A DNA stretch of 64,000 bases. Origin: Streptomyces malaysiensis subsp. samsunensis (GTDB lineage Bacteria; Actinomycetota; Actinomycetes; Streptomycetales; Streptomycetaceae). Numbering within the stretch: the stretch's first letter is position 1; each line of letters starts with the position of its first letter. Position numbers and translations under genes: made by a program. The notes under the pieces are model-generated. The model saw nothing but the letters and a program-made list of their open reading frames with translations. It ran no database searches and was not told the origin of the DNA. Location of the stretch: NCBI RefSeq assembly GCF_024519315.1, contig NZ_JANIIC010000032.1:48694-112693 (forward strand), written 5' to 3'. Below, one piece after another: positions 45,408 to 54,704 of the stretch.

Positions 45408-45562
45408 GGCCGATGGACGCGCTGCCGATCGAGCGCGGCCGCCCGACGGCGAACGGAACGCCAGCATGGGCCGATCGAGGGCGCATGGGGCGTCCGCGTG
45501 GCCGATCGACGGCGCATGGGACGCCAGCGCGGCCGCCCGGCGGCGCACGGAGCGCCGCGCGG
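45408..45562. repeat. Degenerate repeat array of about 31 bp downstream of xseB
   Basis: Similar units begin at about 45408, 45437, 45469, 45500 and 45531. The best pair shares GGCCGATCGA then GGCGCATGGG. The array ends at the xseB stop. Together with the 16-bp repeat it fills most of the 570-bp region 44993-45562, in which I see no gene. Confidence 0.7.
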
Positions 45563-45874
45563 TCAGCCCTCCCCGGCGCTCTCCGCATCCTCGGCGCCTT
45601 CGGCGCCATCCGCCAGCGCCGCGTCCAGCCGCGCCCGCGCGCCCTCGAGCCAGCGGCGGCAGACCTTCGCCAGCTCCTCGCCCCGCTCCCACAGCGCGAG
45701 CGACTCCTCCAGGCTGGTGCCGCCCGCCTCCAGCCGACGGACCACCTCGACCAGCTCGTCCCGCGCCTGCTCATAGCCGAGCGTGGCCTCCGGGCCGGCG
45801 GTCCGCCCGGCCTGCCCGTCCGTCTGCTGCCCGTCCGTCTGCTGCTCGTCCGTCTGCCCCTGCGTCTTCGACAT
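45563..45874 (-). CDS. xseB: Exodeoxyribonuclease VII small subunit XseB
   Basis: A 103-aa protein. A Gln/Thr/Gly-rich N-terminus (1-30) precedes the family helical pair (about 33-85: YEQARDELVEVVRRLEAGGTSLEESLALWERGEEL-like, interrupted as usual). It binds XseA to form exonuclease VII. The ATG at 45874 lies 10 nt behind the xseA stop. Confidence 0.95.
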   Translation of the reverse strand: MSKTQGQTDEQQTDGQQTDGQAGRTAGPEATLGYEQARDELVEVVRRLEAGGTSLEESLALWERGEELAKVCRRWLEGARARLDAALADGAEGAEDAESAGEG

Positions 45875-45884
45875 ATCGCTCACC

Positions 45885-47105
45885 CTATTCAGCGGGTCCG
45901 ACAGCGACCCGCACCTGGAACTCGCCCTCGGAGACCCGCGCCCGCAGCTCCTCGCCCTCCGCGACCTCGTCGGCCGCCCGCACCACCGAGCCGTCGGGGT
46001 GCTGGAGCACCGCATAGCCGCGCCGCAGGGTCGCGGCGGGGGAGAGCGCCACCACCCGTGCGTGGGTGTGGGTCAGCTCGGAGTCGGCCCGGTCCAGCAG
46101 ATGGCCCAGGCAGCGGCGGGCGCGCTCCAGCACCGCCGTGATCCGCTCCTCGCGCTCGTCCACCATCCGGTACGGCTCCCGCATGCACGGCCGGGCCAGG
46201 GCGGCGGCCAGCCCCCGCTCCTCCCGGTCCAGCAGCCCGTGCACACTGCGCAGCGCGCGCTCCCGCAGCTGCTGGACGCGCATCAACTCCTCGCCCACAT
46301 CCGGCACGATCTTCTTCGCCGCGTCGGTGGGCGTGGAGGCGCGCAGATCGGCGACCAGGTCGAGCAGCGGGGAGTCCGGCTCATGGCCGATCGCGGAGAC
46401 CACCGGCGTACGGCACGCCGCCACCGCCCGCACCAGCTGCTCGTCCGAGAACGGCAGCAGATCCTCCACACTGCCGCCGCCGCGCGCCACCACGATCACA
46501 TCCACGTCCGGCAGCGCGTCGAGCTCCTTGACCGCCTCGATCACCTGCGGCACCGCGTGCACCCCCTGCACCGCCACATTGCGCACCTCGAAGCGGACGG
46601 CGGGCCAGCGCAGCCGCGCGTTCTCCAGCACATCGCGCTCGGCGGCCGAGGCGCGCCCGCAGACCAGCCCTATCAGCTGCGGCAGGAACGGCAGCGGCTT
46701 CTTGCGGTCGGCCGCGAACAGCCCCTCCGCCGCCAGCGCCTTCTTCAGCTGCTCCAGCCGCGCGAGCAACTCGCCCACCCCGACCGGGCGGATCTCGGCG
46801 GCCCGCAGGGACAGCTGGCCCCGCGGCGCGTACCACTCCGGTTTGGCGTGGACCACGACCCGCGCGCCCTCGGTGACCGTGTCCGCGATCTTGTCGAAGA
46901 CGGCGCGGAAGCAGGTGACGGTCAGCGAGATGTCGTAACTGGGGTCGCGCAGGGTCAGGAACACCACACCGGCGCCGGGGCGCCGGGACAGCTGGGTGAT
47001 CTGCCCCTCGACCCACACCGCGCCCAGCCGGTCGATCCAGCCCCCGATCAACCGGGACACCTCGCCGACCGGAATCGGCGCCTCCGCGGACGTGTTGACA
47101 GCCAT
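45885..47105 (-). CDS. xseA: Exodeoxyribonuclease VII large subunit XseA
   Basis: A 406-aa catalytic subunit of exonuclease VII, which degrades single-stranded DNA from both ends. It has an N-terminal OB-fold (about 8-105: VSRLIGGWIDRL, VWVEGQI), a nuclease domain (about 125-330) with DVDVIVVARGGGSVEDL and AIGHEPDSPLLD, and a coiled coil followed by a C-terminal segment beginning LRRGYAVL. The ATG at 47105 gives the usual N-terminus MAVNTS; other starts are 8 codons upstream. Divergent from ispH. Confidence 0.96.
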   Translation of the reverse strand: MAVNTSAEAPIPVGEVSRLIGGWIDRLGAVWVEGQITQLSRRPGAGVVFLTLRDPSYDISLTVTCFRAVFDKIADTVTEGARVVVHAKPEWYAPRGQLSLRAAEIRPVGVGELLARLEQLKKALAAEGLFAADRKKPLPFLPQLIGLVCGRASAAERDVLENARLRWPAVRFEVRNVAVQGVHAVPQVIEAVKELDALPDVDVIVVARGGGSVEDLLPFSDEQLVRAVAACRTPVVSAIGHEPDSPLLDLVADLRASTPTDAAKKIVPDVGEELMRVQQLRERALRSVHGLLDREERGLAAALARPCMREPYRMVDEREERITAVLERARRCLGHLLDRADSELTHTHARVVALSPAATLRRGYAVLQHPDGSVVRAADEVAEGEELRARVSEGEFQVRVAVGPAE

Positions 47106-47167
47106 GACCGCGAGGGTATCGGCCATCACCGACAGACCCTTGGGCCATCGCCCCTACCATGGGGGAC

Positions 47168-48193
47168 ATGACTGCAACCTCCGCCCGCCGAGTCCTGCTC
47201 GCGGCCCCCCGTGGCTACTGTGCCGGTGTCGACCGTGCCGTGATCGCCGTCGAGAAGGCCCTCGAGCAATACGGCGCGCCGATCTATGTGCGCAAGGAGA
47301 TCGTCCACAACAAGTACGTCGTCCAGACCCTGGAGAAGAAGGGCGCCATCTTCGTCGACGAGACGGAGGAGGTGCCCGAGGGCTCCATCGTGATCTTCTC
47401 GGCGCACGGTGTCGCGCCGGTGGTCCACGAGGAGGCGGCGGAGCGCAAGCTGGCCACCATCGACGCCACCTGTCCCCTGGTCACCAAGGTCCACAAGGAA
47501 GCAGTCCGGTTCGCCAAGGAGGACTACGACATCCTCCTGATCGGCCACGAAGGCCATGAGGAAGTCATCGGGACCAGCGGAGAGGCCCCGGAGCACATCA
47601 CCCTGGTCGACGGCCCCGGCGATGTGGAGAACGTCGGGGTCCGCGACGAGTCCAAGGTCGTCTGGCTCTCCCAGACCACCCTCTCGGTCGACGAGACCAT
47701 GGAGACCGTGGACGCGCTCAAGGAGCGCTTCCCGAAGCTCATCAGCCCGCCCAGCGACGACATCTGCTACGCCACCCAGAACCGTCAGATCGCCATCAAG
47801 CAGGTGGCCGCCGAGTCCGACCTGGTCATCGTGGTCGGCTCCAAGAACTCCTCCAACTCGGTGCGGCTGGTGGAGGTCGCGCTCGGCGCGGGCGCCAAGG
47901 CGGGCCATCTGGTCGACTACGCGAGCGAGATCGACGAGGCGTGGCTGGAGGGCGTCACCACGGTCGGGGTGACCTCGGGCGCCTCGGTGCCGGACGTGCT
48001 CGTCGAGGGCGTTCTGGAGTGGCTGGCCGAGCGCGGCTTCGGCGATGTCGAGGTCGTCCAGTCCATGCAGGAGTCCCTGACCTTCTCCCTCCCCAAGGAG
48101 CTGCGCCGGGATCTGCGCGCCGAGGCCGCCGCGGCGGCCGACCGGCCGGAGGCACCGGCGGCCGCGGGTCGGCAGGAGGGGGCCCAGCGGTGA
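47168..48193 (+). CDS. ispH: 4-hydroxy-3-methylbut-2-enyl diphosphate reductase IspH
   Basis: Last enzyme of the MEP isoprenoid pathway, 341 aa. The [4Fe-4S] ligands are Cys18 (PRGYCAGV), Cys102 (DATCPLV) and Cys200 (DDICYATQNRQ); SAHGV binds substrate. The start may be the ATG at 47159 or 47168. TACCAT at 47155-47160 looks like a -10 and would start the transcript at about 47168, so a leaderless mRNA from 47168 is likely. The last 25 residues are Ala-rich and extra to the family. It overlaps ppgK by 4 nt. Confidence 0.95.
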   Translation: MTATSARRVLLAAPRGYCAGVDRAVIAVEKALEQYGAPIYVRKEIVHNKYVVQTLEKKGAIFVDETEEVPEGSIVIFSAHGVAPVVHEEAAERKLATIDATCPLVTKVHKEAVRFAKEDYDILLIGHEGHEEVIGTSGEAPEHITLVDGPGDVENVGVRDESKVVWLSQTTLSVDETMETVDALKERFPKLISPPSDDICYATQNRQIAIKQVAAESDLVIVVGSKNSSNSVRLVEVALGAGAKAGHLVDYASEIDEAWLEGVTTVGVTSGASVPDVLVEGVLEWLAERGFGDVEVVQSMQESLTFSLPKELRRDLRAEAAAAADRPEAPAAAGRQEGAQR

Positions 48194-48981
48194 CATACGG
48201 CCAGGGGGCCACGGGGGCGTCCGCCGCGACCGTGTTCGGCATCGACATCGGCGGTTCGGGCATCAAGGGCGCCCCGGTGGATCTGCACCGGGGCGAACTC
48301 GCGGAGGAGCGGCACAAGGTGCTCACCCCGCATCCGTCCACGCCGAACGCGGTTCTGGACGGTGTGGTGGAGGTCGTCCGGCACTTCGACTGGCCCGGGC
48401 GGCCGGTCGGGGTGACCTTCCCGGGCGTGGTGAAGAGCGGTGTCACCCTTACCGCCGCGAATGTCGACAAGAGCTGGATCGGCACCGATCTGGCGGCCCG
48501 GCTCGGCGAGCGGCTGGGCTGCCCGGTCACGGTGCTGAACGACGCGGACGCGGCCGGGGTCGCCGAGGTGACGTTCGGCGCCGCCCGTGGCGCCAAGGGC
48601 ACCGTGATCGTCCTCACCCTCGGCACCGGCATCGGCAGCGCGGTCTTCACCGACGGACATCTGCTGACCAACACCGAACTGGGCCATCTGGAGCTGGACG
48701 GCCACGAGGCGGAGAAGCGGGCCTCGACCAAGGTCAAGGACGACCATGAGCTCAGCTGGTCGCACTGGGCGCGCCGGGTGGAGAAGTACCTCCATCACCT
48801 GGAGATGCTCTTCTCCCCGGAGCTCTTCGTGCTGGGCGGCGGGGTGAGCCGTAAGGCGGACAAGTTCGTGCCGCTGATCGAGGGCGTCAGGGCCGAGATC
48901 GTGCCTGCGCAGCTGAAGAATAATGCGGGGATCGTGGGTGCCGCGATGGCCGCGGCCGCTGCTGCCGGCGACGTCGGGTGA
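48190..48981 (+). CDS. ppgK: Polyphosphate glucokinase PpgK (ROK family)
   Basis: A 263-aa ROK-family kinase that phosphorylates glucose with polyphosphate or ATP. It has FGIDIGGSGIKGA (phosphate loop 1), VLNDADAAGVAE, LTLGTGIGSAVF and the PPGK-type ELGHLELDGHEAEKRAS in place of the zinc CxCGxxGC motif of other ROK proteins. The GTG start overlaps the ispH stop. Its 3' end overlaps the convergent DUF6542 gene by 95 nt. Confidence 0.93.
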   Translation: MTYGQGATGASAATVFGIDIGGSGIKGAPVDLHRGELAEERHKVLTPHPSTPNAVLDGVVEVVRHFDWPGRPVGVTFPGVVKSGVTLTAANVDKSWIGTDLAARLGERLGCPVTVLNDADAAGVAEVTFGAARGAKGTVIVLTLGTGIGSAVFTDGHLLTNTELGHLELDGHEAEKRASTKVKDDHELSWSHWARRVEKYLHHLEMLFSPELFVLGGGVSRKADKFVPLIEGVRAEIVPAQLKNNAGIVGAAMAAAAAAGDVG

Positions 48982-49555
48982 CCAGCACGGCCCGCCGTAC
49001 GAGCACGATCACCACGGCCAGCAGCGTCCCCGCGTAGAGCCAGCCGGCCTGGAGCGACAGTGCGGTGAACACCCCCACCGTCTGTCCGCTGAACCCCGCC
49101 GACCCCTCGTTGATCGGCAGCAGCCCGACCGTGTAGGCCAGCGGCGCCGTCACCGGCGCCGCCAGCAGGTCGGCGGGGCGCACCCACAGTCCACAGGCCG
49201 CGCAGGCCGGCAGGAAGAGCACGCTGTAGACGGTGGGGGAGCCGGAGAACAGCAGCGCGTCCAGGCAGCCGATGGCGAGCATCATGAGCGTGGTCAGCAG
49301 GCCCGCGCCCAGCCCGGTCAGCCGGGGACCCGGGACGGACAGCCCGCGGACCCGCCGTAAGACGGCGGGCAGCGCCGCGGCCGGGCCGGACGGCCCCGTC
49401 CGGCGCACCGCGGGCCGGGGGCCCCGGACCGCGCCGCCGGGCCGCGCGCGCCCCTGATCGGTACTCCTGCCCCGGCCCGGATAGGTGTCGTCCGCGGCCA
49501 GGCGGGGCGGCGGGGCCGCGGCGCGGCGCGGCGTACGCGTGCTGTAATGCTCCAC
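48887..49555 (-). CDS. DUF6542 membrane protein
   Basis: A 222-aa protein with a basic, Pro/Arg-rich cytoplasmic N-terminus (about 1-80) and four hydrophobic segments (about 82-190), then an Arg-rich tail. It resembles DUF6542 proteins conserved in this place in Streptomyces. The 3' end overlaps ppgK by 95 nt on the opposite strand, so the last codons may not be conserved. Function unknown. Confidence 0.8.
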   Translation of the reverse strand: MEHYSTRTPRRAAAPPPRLAADDTYPGRGRSTDQGRARPGGAVRGPRPAVRRTGPSGPAAALPAVLRRVRGLSVPGPRLTGLGAGLLTTLMMLAIGCLDALLFSGSPTVYSVLFLPACAACGLWVRPADLLAAPVTAPLAYTVGLLPINEGSAGFSGQTVGVFTALSLQAGWLYAGTLLAVVIVLVRRAVLVTRRRRQQRPRPSRHPRSPHYSSAAQARSRP

Positions 49556-49753
49556 CCGCCCAACGCTAGGCCGCCGGAGGGCGAGAATCCGGTCTTGGAC
49601 ACGCCCTTCGCAGGACCTTGGCAGTGTGTTCGACCGATTGTCAGCCCGGCCGGGTGATCGGGGACGGCCCCGTAGACTGGTGGACCGGCCCCACAGGGGG
49701 CCCGTCCTCTGTCCTCACATCCCCGCTACGGGAAGTTACGGGAAGTCGCCAAC

Positions 49754-50842
49754 GTGTCGCTCACGATCGGAATCGTCGGTCTGCCGAATGTCGGTAAGTC
49801 GACCCTGTTCAACGCCCTGACCAAGAACGACGTGCTGGCGGCCAACTACCCGTTCGCCACCATCGAGCCCAACGTCGGCGTGGTCGGCGTCCCCGACCCC
49901 CGCCTCGACAAGCTCGCCGAGATCTTCGGCTCGGCCCGCAAGCTGCCCGCCACCGTCGACTTCGTCGACATCGCGGGCATCGTCAAGGGCGCCTCCGAGG
50001 GCGAGGGCCTGGGCAACAAGTTCCTGGCGAACATCCGTGAGTCGGACGCCATCTGCCAGGTCATCCGCGCCTTCAAGGATGAGAACGTCGTCCATGTCGA
50101 CGGCAAGATCTCGCCGAAGAGCGACATCGAGACCATCAACACCGAGCTGATCCTCGCCGACCTCCAGACCATCGAGAAGGTGCTGCCGCGCCTGGTCAAG
50201 GAGTCCCGGATCAAGAAGGACAAGCAGCCCCAGGTCAAGGCCGTCGAGGAGGCCAAGGCCATCCTCGACGATGGCCGCACCCTCTTCTCCGCCGGCATCG
50301 TCCAGGGCAGCGAGCGCGCCGCCCTCCTCCACGAGCTGCACCTGCTCACCACCAAGCCCTTCCTCTACGTCTTCAACGTCGACGAGGAGGAGCTCACCGA
50401 CGACTCCTTCAAGGCCGAGCAGCGCGCCCTCGTCGCCCCCGCCGAGGCGATCTTCCTCAACGCCAAGCTGGAGGCCGACCTCGCCGAACTGGACGACGAG
50501 GAGGCCCTCGAACTCCTCCAGTCCGTAGGCCAGGACGAACCCGGCCTCGCCACCCTCGCCCATGTGGGCTTCGACACCCTGGGCCTCCAGACCTACCTCA
50601 CCGCGGGCCCCAAGGAGTCCCGGGCCTGGACCATCAAGAAGGGCGCCACGGCCCCGGAGGCGGCCGGTGTGATCCACACCGACTTCCAGAAGGGCTTCAT
50701 CAAGGCCGAGGTCATCTCCTTCGCCGACCTCGTCGCCACCGGCTCGGTCCCCGAAGCCCGCGCGGCGGGCAAGGCCCGCATGGAGGGCAAGGACTATGTG
50801 ATGCAGGACGGGGATGTGGTGGAGTTCCGCTTCAACGTCTAG
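49754..50842 (+). CDS. ychF: Ribosome-binding ATPase YchF (OBG family)
   Basis: A 362-aa OBG-family P-loop protein that prefers ATP and binds ribosomes. G1 is GLPNVGKST, the switch region has DIAGIVKGASEGEGLGNKF, the modified G4 reads FNVDEEEL, and the C-terminal TGS domain ends in DGDVVEFRFNV. Its final codons (50824-50842) form one copy of the 19-bp direct repeat that bounds the accessory region to the right. The gene stays intact, as expected for an element that integrates at a gene's 3' end. Confidence 0.97.
   Translation: MSLTIGIVGLPNVGKSTLFNALTKNDVLAANYPFATIEPNVGVVGVPDPRLDKLAEIFGSARKLPATVDFVDIAGIVKGASEGEGLGNKFLANIRESDAICQVIRAFKDENVVHVDGKISPKSDIETINTELILADLQTIEKVLPRLVKESRIKKDKQPQVKAVEEAKAILDDGRTLFSAGIVQGSERAALLHELHLLTTKPFLYVFNVDEEELTDDSFKAEQRALVAPAEAIFLNAKLEADLAELDDEEALELLQSVGQDEPGLATLAHVGFDTLGLQTYLTAGPKESRAWTIKKGATAPEAAGVIHTDFQKGFIKAEVISFADLVATGSVPEARAAGKARMEGKDYVMQDGDVVEFRFNV
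50824..50842 (+). repeat. Left attachment-site copy (attL candidate) at the 3' end of ychF
   Basis: GTTCCGCTTCAACGTCTAG, the last codons and stop of ychF, is repeated exactly at 58867-58885. The match ends abruptly on both sides. Confidence 0.8.
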
Positions 50843-51369
50843 TTCCTCCCCGAGCTCGTCCCCTGATCGACATTTGCGCAGTTCAGGGGGCGATTCGCTG
50901 CTTGGATTCGTGCGTTGCGGCGGAATGTTCAAGGTCGGCGTTCGCGAGATGCCGCGCAGTGTTTGTGCACGTCAGGGCGTTGCTGTCCGACTTGTTGAAT
51001 CCGGGCGGGGTTTCCGGTTGCTGGATTTTTGCTGGTTCGGTCGGCGTGGCTGAGCGGCCTCGGGGAAGTGAGGCACGCCCCCACACCGCCCGGCACGGCA
51101 CCTCGCCGCGTTGTCGGAGTCGCCCGCTACGCCGCGGCAGGGGGTTCCTCCCTCAGCAGTAGCTGGGGGAGGCATATCGACCGCAGCGCCCCGTGCGACA
51201 GCTCACCACGGTGTCTTGAGCTGTTCGTCTCCCGTTCCCCCTCCTCCCCCGGCTTTGCCCGGGGCAGCGTCCTGGCGAGTGATGGTCTTGCCCAGGTATC
51301 CGGGCAGGAGGACTCCCCCGCCGCGGTGTGCGGTAAGGGGGAGCCTCGGAGAGTCGACTGCCTACCGGA
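50843..51369. other. Geneless stretch at the left end of the island
   Basis: No open frame here has a ribosome-binding site or recognisable product; the long + frame starting near 51029 is antisense to the membrane protein gene. The stretch 50960-51030 is less GC-rich than its surroundings. No tRNA is complete; a GGCGTGGCTGAGCGGCCTCGG segment near 51045 resembles a tRNA D-arm only superficially. Confidence 0.5.
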
Positions 51370-52722
51370 TCAGCGACCGTTCTCGTCGTCCTCGTCCCGT
51401 GCGCGAGGTGCGGCGGTCCGGTGCGGCCTGTGCGAGGGATCCTGGGAGTACGGAGATGTCATGTCGCCCTCGCTCGTCTCCTGCCAGCCTTGGTTCCGTT
51501 CGTCTGTGCCGCTCTCCGCCACCCCCGGCGTGAACGTGCCAGTGCCAGCATCCGGGTCCGCGGCCGCGTCGGTGAAGGGCGAGCCCTCGGGGGGTGGGAA
51601 GCGCGGCGACCAGGGCCCCGTGGTGTCTCCCTCACCCGAACGCCCACCCTCCGGCTCCTCACTCCAGCCCTCGTCGGGCGTCGGCAGAAGGGTCCGCCTG
51701 ATCTCCTCGGCGGCCTCGTCGAGCCCGGCCGCTTCCAAGCTCCGCACCACACGGTGTACGAACACCGTGTACTCGTCCATGTCCGGCTTCAGGCCCACTG
51801 CCGCCAGTAACAGGAGCAGCCGATCCGAAACCCCTACTTCCTCCTCGCGGTCAAACGTTCCTCCTCCCTGGCGGTGTCCGTCCCATAGCGGGCCTCCGAC
51901 GGTCGCTTCGCTCTGCGCGCCCACGGGTGGGACGAGCAGGTGGCGGAAGAGTTCGGGCACCTCCTCGTCGTTGGCCGCCGCCGCGATCTGGGCGAGCGGG
52001 CCAATCATGTCGACCGCCCTCTCGATTTCGTTCTCATGACGGGCCAGCCACCACACCACCGCGCTGCCCGCGCTCTTGAGCACGTCGTCACCGAGGTAGC
52101 GCCGCTTGTTGCGCTCGTGCTGACGCTCGTACTCCCAGATCTCCTCGTCCTTGCGAAGGTCGTTCAACTTCCGCAGGCGTTCGCGGTCGGCGGGGGCGAG
52201 GGTCAGTGCCACATCGGTCGCCAGGGCCTTCACCCGTCCGCTCCGGTCCGGGAGCGGGACGCTCAGCTCCCCCTCCAGGAGATAGCGCGCGAAGCTCGCC
52301 CGGCCGGGCTCTTCGCGGCGGACGACCTCCAGGGCCCGGCTGACGATCGAGGACACGGCGAGGGCCGGGGAGGCACCGTTGGACCGGTTGGCGTGGTTGG
52401 GGACCGGCCTCCACCACACGGTGGCGGAGAAGAGGAAGTCGTAGCCGTCCGCCGAGCTCGGCAGCGCCGCGTCGACCACCCGCGTCTCCTGGTACGGCTG
52501 CTCCGTCGGCGCGACGGGTGGCTCAGGTTCCCCGGGCTCGTACGGATCGGCCGGCTCGCGGTCACTGCTGAGGACGGTCATCGCGAGCAGCAGGGAACCC
52601 GAGACCGTGACCATGGACATGAAGCCCCAGAGCCAGGCCGACCAGTGCAGGACGTTTCCGAGCACGGCCGGTGCGAGGCCGCAGAGCGCGACGAACATCA
52701 GTCTGGGAAAGCGGTGTGTCAT
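51370..52722 (-). CDS. Two-helix membrane protein, third gene of the TIR operon
   Basis: A 450-aa protein with two adjacent N-terminal membrane helices (about 7-28 and 31-50), a mixed cytoplasmic region (about 80-340) with a charged segment (RKLNDLRKDEEIWEYERQHERNKRRYLGDD-like, about 185-215), and a disordered Gly/Pro/Asp-rich tail. No known domain. Its ATG overlaps the stop of the NLR-like gene (ATGA). In the model proposed here it would be a membrane-facing component. Confidence 0.7.
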   Translation of the reverse strand: MTHRFPRLMFVALCGLAPAVLGNVLHWSAWLWGFMSMVTVSGSLLLAMTVLSSDREPADPYEPGEPEPPVAPTEQPYQETRVVDAALPSSADGYDFLFSATVWWRPVPNHANRSNGASPALAVSSIVSRALEVVRREEPGRASFARYLLEGELSVPLPDRSGRVKALATDVALTLAPADRERLRKLNDLRKDEEIWEYERQHERNKRRYLGDDVLKSAGSAVVWWLARHENEIERAVDMIGPLAQIAAAANDEEVPELFRHLLVPPVGAQSEATVGGPLWDGHRQGGGTFDREEEVGVSDRLLLLLAAVGLKPDMDEYTVFVHRVVRSLEAAGLDEAAEEIRRTLLPTPDEGWSEEPEGGRSGEGDTTGPWSPRFPPPEGSPFTDAAADPDAGTGTFTPGVAESGTDERNQGWQETSEGDMTSPYSQDPSHRPHRTAAPRARDEDDENGR

Positions 52723-54704
52723 CGTGCCTCTTCCGTGGTCCGTGGTCCGGCGCCCGCACGCTTCGCACTCTCCGTGCGGGCGTACTGCGCGTGGTCGATG
52801 TGCTGCCAGAAGAGGGCGGCGACGCCCGCCCGGGAGGAGTGGTGCGCGGTCCTCGCCCAGTCGAAGGCGATGGCGTAGAGGCGGTGGAGAGCGGCCGCGT
52901 GGCCGCGCGTCGCCCCGACCATCACGCCCAACGCCATCTCCCGCGTACTGTCGCTCGCCACGGCGTTCAGCCAGCTACTCACCAGCGGGTTCCAGAGCTC
53001 CGTCGGCGGCTGGGAGAAAACCGTCTCCCAGCCCAGGAACAAGTCCGGCCATGGCGGCGGGTCTGGGGCCCGTTCGCTTCCCAACAGCTTCGTGAGCAGA
53101 TGGAGATGGGGCTCCGCCCCGCGCGGCTCCCGACGGGCCCGGCCCCGCACGCGGCCGATCAGCAACCGGTAGAGCCGAGTGTCGCGGCCGGTGAGGTCGA
53201 GAAGTGCCTCCCGGGCCTCGCGCGCCGCCTCCCCCTTCCGTACGGCGAGGTAATGAAGCCGCACCATCGCCTGATCCGGGTGCGTCGCACCGAGGCTCTG
53301 GAGGCAGGCGGCGGTCAGGACGCGGACGAGACCGTCCGACAAGGGGCCGGACCTCACGCACTCGTACATCCGCCTGCGGAACCATCCCCCGAACCTTTCG
53401 TGGCTGAGACCGAGTTCGAGGGCCGCCACGGCTCGCGCATCGCAGGACGCCGCGGTTGCGCTGTCCGCCCAGCGCACCACGAGGTCGAAGAGGTGGTCGG
53501 GCCGCCCGACGGCCAGGGACCGCTCACCGAAACGGACGACGATGTTCACCCGGTCATCGGTGGTAAGACCCGAGAGCCCGGCGGCATGGGCGACCCAGTC
53601 CCTGAAGTCGTCGCGCAGTCCGGGGAAGTTCGCCCAGAAGTACGTCCGTACCGCGTCGGCGTAGGCCAGCCTCCCGAAGCGTAGCCGTCTGTCCGGGTCC
53701 CGCTCGATCCCCAGCGCAGCCAATCGCTCCCCGAAATCCGTCCGCCCGAGTTCGGTCGTCGCCTCTTCCTCGTGCCTCACCATCCTCATCAGGCCGCGCC
53801 ACGCCTCGTAGACGGTGTCGGCGCGGGCCTCCTCGAACACCGCCGCCGCGAGCAGCAGGGCTCGCTCGGGCACGGTGCGAACCGTGACCACCTGTCGGCC
53901 CACGTCACCGGCACGGTCGGTCACCGCGTGCATCGCCTGGTCGAGCCATCCCGCGAAGTCGGCGCCGAACCGTCCGCTGTCGCGAGCAGTCCTCACCAGC
54001 CCCGCGAAGCGCGTGAGTTCCCGCATGGGGGAGCGGTCGCACAGGCGCTGGAGGTCGGCGCTCCCCAGGTCCACGGAGCGGAAGGTCATCCGGTCCATGC
54101 GGAGGTATCGGGTGACGACGGCGACGCCCCGGGGGCGCCCCAGCGTCACCGTGTGCGGTTCGAGGTCCGGCGCGTGGGCGTGCTCCATGCCCGACGGCAG
54201 GACGACGACCATGTGGGCCCCCGCCTCCCGGATCTGTGACCGGTGCACGGTCAGTCGGCGCTGGGCCTTGGCATACGCCTCCTCGTCGGCGATCCCGGAG
54301 AGGTCGAGGAGGAAGCGGTCCCCATCACCGGGGGCGAGAGGGGGCTCGTCCTTGTCCGTGGTGGGAAGCTCCTCGAACCGGACCCCCGCCTCGTCGGCGC
54401 CCCCGTCCTCACCGAGCCTGTGGAGCAGCATGATCGCCGCGGCGCGGCGCCCGCTGCCGGGCGGAGCCTCCAGCAGCACCACTGATCCGGGCTTCTCCAG
54501 GCGGTCGGCGGCGACGCGGTAACCCAGCGGCGGAACGAACCGGTCGGCCAGGCGGACACGGTCCTCGCGGACGATCCGGAGAGGCTCGACCCCTTTGCGG
54601 ATCATCCAATCCGCGCCGACGCCGTAAAAGACGTTCTGGGACCCCGCGCCGTTGTTCACCGGGCCATGCGGATCGTTGACGGTGACGTGGTCCTGCCCGG
54701 TCAT
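52719..54704 (-). CDS. NLR/STAND-like protein with N-terminal Gly/Asn motif, second gene of the TIR operon
   Basis: A 661-aa soluble protein. Residues 9-23 (VNDPHGPVNNGAGSQ) match the motif in the TIR protein's tail at 10 of 15 positions. A STAND-like nucleotide-binding region follows (about 55-150): FVPPLGYRVAADRL, then the degenerate P-loop APPGSGRRAAA (79-90), which lacks the Lys-Ser/Thr of Walker A, and DRFLLDLSG as a Walker-B-like strand. The rest (about 200-640) is helical and could be a sensor. The ATG at 54704 overlaps the TIR stop, and the gene overlaps the membrane protein gene by 4 nt. ATP binding is uncertain. Confidence 0.75.
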   Translation of the reverse strand: MTGQDHVTVNDPHGPVNNGAGSQNVFYGVGADWMIRKGVEPLRIVREDRVRLADRFVPPLGYRVAADRLEKPGSVVLLEAPPGSGRRAAAIMLLHRLGEDGGADEAGVRFEELPTTDKDEPPLAPGDGDRFLLDLSGIADEEAYAKAQRRLTVHRSQIREAGAHMVVVLPSGMEHAHAPDLEPHTVTLGRPRGVAVVTRYLRMDRMTFRSVDLGSADLQRLCDRSPMRELTRFAGLVRTARDSGRFGADFAGWLDQAMHAVTDRAGDVGRQVVTVRTVPERALLLAAAVFEEARADTVYEAWRGLMRMVRHEEEATTELGRTDFGERLAALGIERDPDRRLRFGRLAYADAVRTYFWANFPGLRDDFRDWVAHAAGLSGLTTDDRVNIVVRFGERSLAVGRPDHLFDLVVRWADSATAASCDARAVAALELGLSHERFGGWFRRRMYECVRSGPLSDGLVRVLTAACLQSLGATHPDQAMVRLHYLAVRKGEAAREAREALLDLTGRDTRLYRLLIGRVRGRARREPRGAEPHLHLLTKLLGSERAPDPPPWPDLFLGWETVFSQPPTELWNPLVSSWLNAVASDSTREMALGVMVGATRGHAAALHRLYAIAFDWARTAHHSSRAGVAALFWQHIDHAQYARTESAKRAGAGPRTTEEAR

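Noticed and set aside
45025..45774. 249-codon frame over the repeat region and xseB
   Set aside because: Arg/Ala/Pro-only composition, generated by the repeats and high GC; overlaps real xseB in another frame.
51040..51110. tRNA-like segment (GGCGTGGCTGAGCGGCC)
   Set aside because: No T-arm GGTTCGAATCC, no acceptor pairing; not a tRNA. It was considered as an integration target, but the repeat at the ychF end explains the boundary better.
51029..52039. 336-codon frame on the plus strand at the island's left end
   Set aside because: Second half is antisense to the TIR-operon membrane protein; Ser/Pro/Arg low complexity, no ribosome-binding site.
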